Of a stretch of 10,416 bases of DNA, positions 5,563-10,416 are shown in pieces. Where the stretch lies: positions 1 to 10,416 of the forward strand of contig USBA01000056.1 of assembly GCA_900552735.1 (NCBI GenBank). The letters are read 5' to 3'. The notes beneath the pieces were generated by a model, which did not search any database, was not told where the DNA came from, and saw only the letters and a program-made list of their open reading frames with translations. Position 1 is the stretch's first letter. Each line of letters opens with the position of its first letter. This DNA is from an uncultured Collinsella sp. Its GTDB lineage: Bacteria > Actinomycetota > Coriobacteriia > Coriobacteriales > Coriobacteriaceae. Both the position numbers and the translations under genes were made by a program.

Positions 5563-6468
5563 ATGCGGCCCGGTGGCACTCAGACAAAGCGCGGCACCGC
5601 GGTGCGCATGCGACGCCGACTGGGCTTGGCGCCGCGGGCGTACGCACTGCTGTCTTGCTCGCTGGTGCTGGTCATAGCTGGCGTTTCTGCCTATGGCATG
5701 ACCGTGCCGTCCATGATGCAGGCGCATGCCGCACGCGAACCGCGCGTGGGGCATGAGGTCAAAAGCGATCTGGGCACCACGACTGGATATGCTTGGGCAA
5801 GTGTGGTCGGGCATATTGTGTTTGGCACCGACGATGCGGACGGCGCCGAGGCCCCGGACAACGAAGTCATGCTTGCCAATGGCAAAACCATCGTGCTCAC
5901 CAACACCAAGATCATCGATCGGTTGTCCAACAATAGCGTGGCGGCAACGGTGAATAAGGTCGAGCAGCAGAAGGAGCAGGACGCCCAGCAGTTCGGAAAG
6001 CCCGGTAGCTCGGATACTTCTGGCTCTGGCTCGGATTCATCGAGTTCGGGCGGTGGCTCTGGGTCGGGTTCCTCTACCGGAGGGCCTGGAAACGGCGGCT
6101 CGACGGGCGGCAACACTGACAACGATGCAAACTCCGGCGGCCTTTCCGCTGCCGAGGAAGAGAGCATTCACAGTTGGCTTGTGACCAAGTACAACATGCT
6201 CGACGGCTATGTTTCTCGTGCCAATGACGTAGTCTCGACCTATAACTCTACGGGAGATCCCAGGCCGTGCGACAGCCTGGTCGGGGAGATGTTTGTCATT
6301 CGAGCCGAGTTCGGTCGTCAGACATTCTCGCCCCGGTCAAAGTGGTATCAGCAGTATGCCAATCTGTGGGGCTGTTACACCAACCTATGTCAATGGGTCG
6401 GCCATTACGGCGATGATGACGTCGCGCTCGGTAACTTCAACAATAACGTGGCGGCGCTTGCCCTATGA
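5563..6468 (+). CDS. Single-pass membrane protein with Ser/Gly linker and unknown outward domain
   Basis: A 301-residue protein I do not recognise. A basic N-terminus (RMRRRLGLAPR) precedes one hydrophobic helix at about 27-46, so the rest should lie outside the membrane. Residues 60-145 form a first segment with short strands (EVMLANGKTIVLTNTKIID) and a charged helix (VNKVEQQKEQDAQQ). Residues 147-193 are an almost pure Ser/Gly/Asn/Asp spacer. Residues 194-301 form a compact, apparently helical domain with four tryptophans and cysteines at 236, 271 and 276. The chosen ATG has GGAGGAG five bases upstream; an in-frame TTG at 5470 lies inside the promoter region and is unlikely. Its stop overlaps the kinase start (ATGA), so the products are probably made in step. 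The location suggests a sensor, an anchor or a kinase substrate; this is inference. Confidence 0.8.
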   Translation: MRPGGTQTKRGTAVRMRRRLGLAPRAYALLSCSLVLVIAGVSAYGMTVPSMMQAHAAREPRVGHEVKSDLGTTTGYAWASVVGHIVFGTDDADGAEAPDNEVMLANGKTIVLTNTKIIDRLSNNSVAATVNKVEQQKEQDAQQFGKPGSSDTSGSGSDSSSSGGGSGSGSSTGGPGNGGSTGGNTDNDANSGGLSAAEEESIHSWLVTKYNMLDGYVSRANDVVSTYNSTGDPRPCDSLVGEMFVIRAEFGRQTFSPRSKWYQQYANLWGCYTNLCQWVGHYGDDDVALGNFNNNVAALAL

Positions 6469-8309
6469 TGACCGATCTTGCATCTACCACACCACAATCG
6501 CTCGGTCGCGATCCCATGGTCGGCCTGCGCCTGGCGCGTGTCGACGGGTTTGAGCCGGCCATTGCGCTCGGTCAGGACGAACTGCCTATCTATCTGCGTC
6601 GTTTTACGATGCTGTTTGCCGACGATGCCACCATGCGCCGTGGCGGTATCGGCCGCGTGACGCGTGCCGTCAACGCCCAAGGCGAGGCTGTGGCGCTCAA
6701 GCAGCTCATCTTGCCGGCGCGCGATGAGTTCGACGACGATACCGCTCACGAGGCGCTGGTCGCCAAGTTCAAGGCGGCGTTTCGCGAGGAATACGAATGC
6801 CATCGCGCCCTTTCGGGCCTTAAGGGCTTTCCCCGCCTCTATGGCTGGGGCGAGGTCGACGGTGTGCCTGCAATTGTCATGGAATGGGTCGAGGGCGAGA
6901 CGCTTGCCCGCTTGCGTTCGCGACTCGCCGTGGACGATGCCGGACGCCTGTCGCCGCTTGTGGCGGCGCGTCTGGGTCGCGACCTGTTCGATCTGCTCTG
7001 CCGTATGAGCCTGGTGGGCGAGGGCTTTGTCCATCGCGATATCTCGCCCGCTAATATTATGGTGCGCACGGCGCGTCTACCGCTTGACCGGCAGCTTGCC
7101 GAGGGCACCTTTGACCTGTGCCTGATCGACTTTGGCTCGTCGCTGGCGCTTGAGCCTGCGTCGGCCGTGGCCGGTACCGGCGGCAAGGCATCCTTTACCG
7201 AGCGCTATGCCACGCTGCGTCGCGCGACGGTTGCCTATGCCCCGCCCGAGATGCTCACCGACGATATTCCCGACCTGCGCGCTTTGCGTATGTCGCCGGC
7301 GATTGACGTCTATGCCGCGGCAAGCACGGTTTACGAGCTCATTGCCGGCGTCGCGCCATACGAAGCCGCGCCGAGCACTTCGGGCACCTCGGGTTCGCGC
7401 AAAAAGACGCGCGACATCGCGAGCCCCTACCGTCTCAAGATGGACACGCGGCCCGACTATCCCATTGGTGCCCATGCGCCCGGTTGTGATTTGACTCAGC
7501 TGCTTCGTCGTGAGCCCGATGTGGCGCTCGCTGCGGCCGAGCAGGCCCAGCAGCTAGGGCTTGAGCCGGATTCCGAAGAGCTACGCGATGCGCTGGCGTT
7601 TGTCGATGCCCAGCTGTTCGACGTGGTGATGGCCTGTCTGTCCAGCCATCAAAAAGATCGTCCCGAGCCGGCGGCGATCGCGGCGGCGCTCTCGGCGTTT
7701 TGTGACCACTATGCGCAAAATGTCGGTCGTTCGCTCCGCGGCGAGCCGCTCACGCCGTGCCCCATGGATGCGTCCGGCCGCGCGGTTCGTCGCGCGCTGA
7801 TGGTCGGCGCGGCGGTTGTCTGTGGCGTGGTTTGGGCTGTGGTCGTGGTTTCGGCCGCGCTGCTGGCGTCGGGCGCTCGCGTGACGGCGATTTTGGGATC
7901 GCTCGTGTGGTCTGGGTCGCTACCGGGTATTATTGCCGCACTGGCTTTGGCGCTGCCAGGCATAGCCGGCGTTGCCACGGGGGCACTTGCGCGCAATCGG
8001 CGCTCGGGGTTCCTGCAGGGTGTGCTTGCGCTTTCTGCCTGCGAGGTTCCGGTGCTGGTTGTGGCTGCATGTAGCGTATTTTCCCAACGCGCCGTGATGG
8101 GTGGCCTTGTTGCCGCTCTGGTTGCAACCTATACGCTTACGTGGTTTTTGCTTGCGATGGGCTTTGCCTTTGAACTTCCCGTTTCGGCACCGCGACGCAC
8201 AAAAGCCCAGATGGCGACTCCGCTTGCCGGTGGAGCCGCAGCTGCCCGTACTTTTGGCGGACCTGTTGAAGTATCGTCCGATTCTATTTCTACGACCAAG
8301 GAGGCCTAG
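6465..8309 (+). CDS. Membrane-bound Ser/Thr protein kinase-like protein
   Basis: A 614-residue protein. The kinase domain runs from about 45 to 420: a compact glycine loop GGIGRV (60-65), VALK with K79, helix-C glutamates near 108-111, the catalytic loop HRDISPAN (190-197; base D192, metal ligand N197), DFG (222-224), APPE (259-262), a DVYAAAS helix-F start in place of DVWSLG, and KDRP (397-400) as the late arginine. Residues 300-395 hold an unusually long low-similarity insert beginning with STSGTSGSRKKT. Four hydrophobic helices follow at about 443-468, 484-506, 517-537 and 543-568, then a tail rich in Ser/Thr. An even helix number puts the kinase and the tail both in the cytoplasm. It starts within the stop of the previous gene (ATGA); ATG at 6468 is an equally possible start. 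There are no outward PASTA repeats, so it differs from PknB-type kinases. The key catalytic residues are present, so activity is expected but not shown. Confidence 0.9.
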   Translation: MMTDLASTTPQSLGRDPMVGLRLARVDGFEPAIALGQDELPIYLRRFTMLFADDATMRRGGIGRVTRAVNAQGEAVALKQLILPARDEFDDDTAHEALVAKFKAAFREEYECHRALSGLKGFPRLYGWGEVDGVPAIVMEWVEGETLARLRSRLAVDDAGRLSPLVAARLGRDLFDLLCRMSLVGEGFVHRDISPANIMVRTARLPLDRQLAEGTFDLCLIDFGSSLALEPASAVAGTGGKASFTERYATLRRATVAYAPPEMLTDDIPDLRALRMSPAIDVYAAASTVYELIAGVAPYEAAPSTSGTSGSRKKTRDIASPYRLKMDTRPDYPIGAHAPGCDLTQLLRREPDVALAAAEQAQQLGLEPDSEELRDALAFVDAQLFDVVMACLSSHQKDRPEPAAIAAALSAFCDHYAQNVGRSLRGEPLTPCPMDASGRAVRRALMVGAAVVCGVVWAVVVVSAALLASGARVTAILGSLVWSGSLPGIIAALALALPGIAGVATGALARNRRSGFLQGVLALSACEVPVLVVAACSVFSQRAVMGGLVAALVATYTLTWFLLAMGFAFELPVSAPRRTKAQMATPLAGGAAAARTFGGPVEVSSDSISTTKEA

Positions 8310-8312
8310 GTC

Positions 8313-9251
8313 ATGGCATCTCAAGTTGAGCTCACCCCATGCGGGGCCATGTTTGACATCTTTAAGCGCGCGGCGCATCTGAGCCATATCGAGCTGTGCG
8401 GCCTGGTGCTTTCGTCCCGTCCGCTCGCCGACGGCCGCAGCCCGCAGAGCCGAGCCGCCGATCGCTCTTGGGTTTCCCGCTTTATCGTTCGCGCGCCGGT
8501 CGGCACGCTTCAGCAGCGCTACTTTGCCGAATACGGTACCTCGGCTGCGCGTATTATGTCGCAACTGGCCCTGCGCCAGCGCAATCCCATGGACTCCACG
8601 GCTGTGATCAATATGGTGTGCGGTCCTGCAGGTGAACCGATGGTATGCGCGCTCGAAGAGTGCCACCAGGACACGAATCTCTATCGCAACGCGCTCGATC
8701 GCCTGTCCCAGGCGGCGGAACTCATGCCCGCCGAGCGCGCCGAGGCCGTGCTGGTGCTGTTTGTCGCCGTCGGTTGTTCGGCGGATGTGCGGTCCTCGGT
8801 GAACTATGCCATCGACTACGCGCACGCGACCTGTGGCGGAGGCACCTCCACGCCGCGTTCGCTTGGCATGTCGATGACCGCGGGCGAACGCGAGCCCGCC
8901 CCGGCGCACCCCTTGGGCTTGCTGCGTATACAAAACAGTTTTGTCGTGAGCGCCCCGCGCTGGATTCAGCCGAGTGAGCAGGGTGTTGAGATTGGCGCGC
9001 TGGCCACTGGTGAGGGCGATATTACCGACGTCGGCGACGATGTCTCGGCCCGCCATGCCCATATCTGGTGCGATGCTCAAAATATCTGGCACGTCGAGGA
9101 CTTGTCGTCCACCAACGGAACCGTGGTGGTAAACGGGGCCACGCGCGTCTGCATTCAGGTCGAGCCCGGTCGTTCCGCCCAACTCAATCCCGGCGACGAG
9201 CTCAAGCTCGGCGAATCCACTACCTACGCCGTCCTCTTCGGTGCCCTCTAG
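8313..9251 (+). CDS. FHA-domain protein with an unknown N-terminal domain
   Basis: A 312-residue soluble protein with no signal peptide or membrane helix. The C-terminal FHA domain (about 208-310) shows an IGAL strand (227-230), the SARH segment (S245, H248), and LSSTNGTVV (264-272) with N268. These are the residues that read phosphothreonine in known FHA domains. Residues 1-200 form a helical-looking region of no family I recognise, including an AAELMPAERAEAVLVLFVAVGCSADV helix pair near 134-159. A glycine- and proline-rich hinge at about 174-200 separates the two. AAGGAGG (8298-8304) sits eight bases before the ATG, and only three bases separate it from the kinase stop, so it belongs to the kinase operon. 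FHA proteins beside kinases usually bind the phosphorylated kinase or its substrate, the likely role here by inference. Confidence 0.9.
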   Translation: MASQVELTPCGAMFDIFKRAAHLSHIELCGLVLSSRPLADGRSPQSRAADRSWVSRFIVRAPVGTLQQRYFAEYGTSAARIMSQLALRQRNPMDSTAVINMVCGPAGEPMVCALEECHQDTNLYRNALDRLSQAAELMPAERAEAVLVLFVAVGCSADVRSSVNYAIDYAHATCGGGTSTPRSLGMSMTAGEREPAPAHPLGLLRIQNSFVVSAPRWIQPSEQGVEIGALATGEGDITDVGDDVSARHAHIWCDAQNIWHVEDLSSTNGTVVVNGATRVCIQVEPGRSAQLNPGDELKLGESTTYAVLFGAL

Positions 9252-9300
9252 CCGGCAGATAGGGACGTTCCTTTCCTGTCGGCACTTTGGGACACTCCTT
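9251..9300. repeat. REP-like extragenic hairpin over the FHA stop codon
   Basis: GCCGGCAG (9251-9258) pairs with CTGTCGGC (9276-9283) with one wobble. An inner stem AGGGA (9261-9265) pairs with TCCTT (9269-9273) around CGT. The hairpin begins on the last base of the TAG. The string GGGACGTTCCTT (9262-9273) is echoed as GGGACACTCCTT at 9289-9300, ten of twelve bases alike. The compact imperfect stem plus degenerate copy resembles REP elements spread by TnpA-REP enzymes. It may also end the transcript. No second full copy is in this window. Confidence 0.5.
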
Positions 9301-9345
9301 GGCGCGCCAGAGCCAGTCGCCCGGGGATGGAGGGACCATTTTGGC

Positions 9346-9364
9346 CCTTGGCAGTCACCCAAGG
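9346..9364 (+). terminator. Small hairpin, possible terminator after the FHA gene
   Basis: CCTTGG (9346-9351) pairs with CCAAGG (9359-9364) around a seven-base loop, followed by TAAACCTTTACC. The short stem and broken T stretch make it a weak terminator candidate. It lies 95 bases after the FHA stop. Confidence 0.3.
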
Positions 9365-9403
9365 TAAACCTTTACCGCCCGCCTATATTTGCCGAAATTA
9401 CAC

Positions 9404-9435
9404 TTGACGGCGGGGTACAATAAACCCGCATGCGG
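9404..9435 (+). promoter_or_regulatory. Likely nifJ promoter with a palindrome at the start point
   Basis: TACAAT at 9416-9421 is a good -10 box in the only AT-richer part of this gap. TTGACG at 9404-9409 resembles a -35 but is only six bases away, so it is not the partner; the correct position (9393-9398, CGAAAT) is poor. Transcription would start near 9428, inside the perfect palindrome CCGCATGCGG (9426-9435), a natural repressor position. This leaves a leader of about 275 bases. Confidence 0.4.
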
Positions 9436-9702
9436 ATTTCCGTTGCGGGCGCTTCCCATCGCCGGGGCGTGCCCGGGAGCATCCGGCATGCGGCCTTTGC
9501 GGCGCTCGGTCATGTGCAAGACGGGCGGTCGGGTCTGTGGGGCGCATCAGCTGGCCCTCGCCTCGGCATGCCTTCTCTCCACGCCATGTACCTGCTGCTG
9601 AGCCTGCCTGCCAGATGATTGGAAGCAACAGCGAAAATCCCATCACGCCAACATCCCGGCGATCGCCGGGGCCTGTATACCTATATGAGAGGAGAGGGGT
9701 AT
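9436..9702 (+). other. Long palindrome-rich leader before nifJ, no coding seen
   Basis: About 270 GC-rich bases between the promoter candidate and nifJ. GCATGC occurs at 9486-9491 and within GGCATGCC at 9565-9572. GCCGG (9461-9465) can pair with CCGGC (9483-9487). I find no riboswitch, T-box or tRNA signature. The short frames here (for example 9430-9618) have no ribosome site and odd composition. Strong AGGAGAGGGG sequence at 9690-9699 precedes the nifJ ATG. Confidence 0.4.
9655..9670. promoter_or_regulatory. Perfect 16-base palindrome before the nifJ ribosome site
   Basis: CCCGGCGATCGCCGGG is an exact self-complement. As RNA it forms a six-pair stem with a GATC loop; as DNA it could be an operator. 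It lies 32 bases before the ATG and ends 19 bases before the ribosome site, which favours a post-transcriptional or roadblock role. A GTATAC follows at 9675-9680. Confidence 0.5.
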
Positions 9703-10416
9703 ATGGCGCGTAAGTTTAAGTCTATGGACGGCAACGAGGCGGCCGCATATGTTTCGTATGCGTACACCGAGGTAGCGGGAATCTATCCCATTACGCCGTC
9801 CAGCCCGATGGCCGACCATGTCGACCAGTGGGCGGCCCAGGGTCGCAAGAACATCTTCGGCACCCCGGTCAAGGTCGTCGAGATGGAGTCCGAGGCAGGT
9901 GCAGCCGGTACCGTTCACGGTTCGCTGGGCGCCGGTGCTCTGACCACCACCTACACGGCTTCTCAGGGTCTGCTCCTGATGATCCCGAACATGTACAAGA
10001 TCGCAGGCGAGCAGCTCCCGGGCGTTTTCCACGTCTCCGCGCGTTGCGTCGCTTCCCACGCCCTGAACATTTTTGGCGATCACTCCGACGTCATGGCCTG
10101 CCGTCAGACCGGCTTCGCCATGCTCGCCGAGGGCAACGTCCAGGAGGTCATGGACCTCTCGCCGGTGGCTCACCTTGCCGCCATCGAGGGTAAGACCCCG
10201 TTCCTTAACTTCTTCGACGGCTTCCGCACCAGCCACGAGATCCAGAAGGTCGCCATGTGGGACTACAAGGATCTGGCCGAGATGTGCGACATGGACGCCG
10301 TCCAGGCTTTCCGCGACCACGCGCTCAACCCTGAGCACCCGCACACCCGCGGCAGCCACGAGAACGGCGACATCTTCTTCCAGCACCGCGAGGCCTGCAA
10401 CAAGGTCTACGACGAG
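9703..10416 (+). CDS. nifJ: Pyruvate:ferredoxin oxidoreductase, N-terminal 238 residues (partial)
   Basis: The enzyme converts pyruvate and CoA to acetyl-CoA and CO2, reducing ferredoxin, and is central to anaerobic energy metabolism. The visible part covers domain I and the start of domain II. YPITPSSPMAD at 28-38 holds T31, VVEMESEAGAAG at 58-69 holds E64, and SARCVASHALNIFGDHSDVMACRQTGFAML contains R114. These three sit at the same positions as the active-site Thr31, Glu64 and Arg114 of the Desulfovibrio africanus enzyme. SPVAHLAAIEGKTPFLNFFDGFRTSHEIQKV follows. The N-terminus is complete with a strong ribosome site; the frame runs off the window with about 80 percent of a usual 1,170-1,200-residue chain missing. 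Base use is more regular than in the genes to its left, as expected of a highly expressed gene. The long leader suggests its own control. Confidence 0.97.
   Translation, partial: MARKFKSMDGNEAAAYVSYAYTEVAGIYPITPSSPMADHVDQWAAQGRKNIFGTPVKVVEMESEAGAAGTVHGSLGAGALTTTYTASQGLLLMIPNMYKIAGEQLPGVFHVSARCVASHALNIFGDHSDVMACRQTGFAMLAEGNVQEVMDLSPVAHLAAIEGKTPFLNFFDGFRTSHEIQKVAMWDYKDLAEMCDMDAVQAFRDHALNPEHPHTRGSHENGDIFFQHREACNKVYDE

Noticed and set aside
7920..9362. 480-residue open frame antisense to the kinase end and FHA gene
   Set aside because: Lies opposite two well-supported genes, has Arg/His-rich shadow-like composition, and no ribosome site was found.
9430..9618. 62-residue frame in the nifJ leader
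   Set aside because: No ribosome site, no recognisable features, and GC-driven composition.
9398..9646. 82-residue minus-strand frame in the nifJ leader
   Set aside because: No ribosome site identified and mostly Arg/Ala/Gly-rich sequence typical of noncoding GC-rich DNA.
1..10416. CRISPR array, insertion sequence or prophage genes
   Set aside because: No regularly spaced repeats, transposase, integrase or phage structural motifs were seen.

Overview
The window looks like chromosomal DNA from a high-GC Gram-positive anaerobe. A gut Coriobacteriia member, probably Collinsella or a close relative, fits best. The reasons are the GC-rich codon use, a dnaX-ybaB-recR cluster, a DnaX with a very long Pro/Ala-rich tail, and a single-chain pyruvate:ferredoxin oxidoreductase. 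This assignment is inference from gene content and style, not a database match.

Left part (1-4047): the end of an unrecognised plus-strand gene (1-153) faces a minus-strand YcxB-like two-helix membrane protein (228-953). That gene diverges from dnaX (1069-3552), the clamp-loader subunit of DNA polymerase III. A small AT-richer orphan gene for a one-helix membrane protein (3574-4047, minus) converges on dnaX and separates it from its usual partners.

Middle (4048-5562): an AT-rich intergenic region with several operator-like inverted repeats leads into ybaB (nucleoid-associated protein) and recR (recombinational repair), 13 bases apart and likely co-transcribed. The recR-5563 gap holds a terminator-like hairpin, two copies of GTTGYGCAAC about seven helical turns apart, and an extended -10 promoter.

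Right part (5563-9251): a tight three-gene operon. It encodes a single-pass membrane protein with an outward Ser/Gly linker and an unknown C-terminal domain, then a Ser/Thr kinase-like protein with an HRDISPAN catalytic loop and four C-terminal membrane helices, then an FHA-domain protein. The ATGA overlap and the close spacing of the third gene point to a functional unit: an outward-facing protein, a membrane kinase and a phosphothreonine reader. This is the best candidate in the window for an undescribed signalling system.

End (9252-10416): a 451-base gap starts with a REP-like hairpin over the FHA stop codon. It also contains a probable promoter, a long palindrome-rich leader and a perfect 16-bp palindrome. 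After it comes the start of nifJ (pyruvate:ferredoxin oxidoreductase), cut by the window edge.
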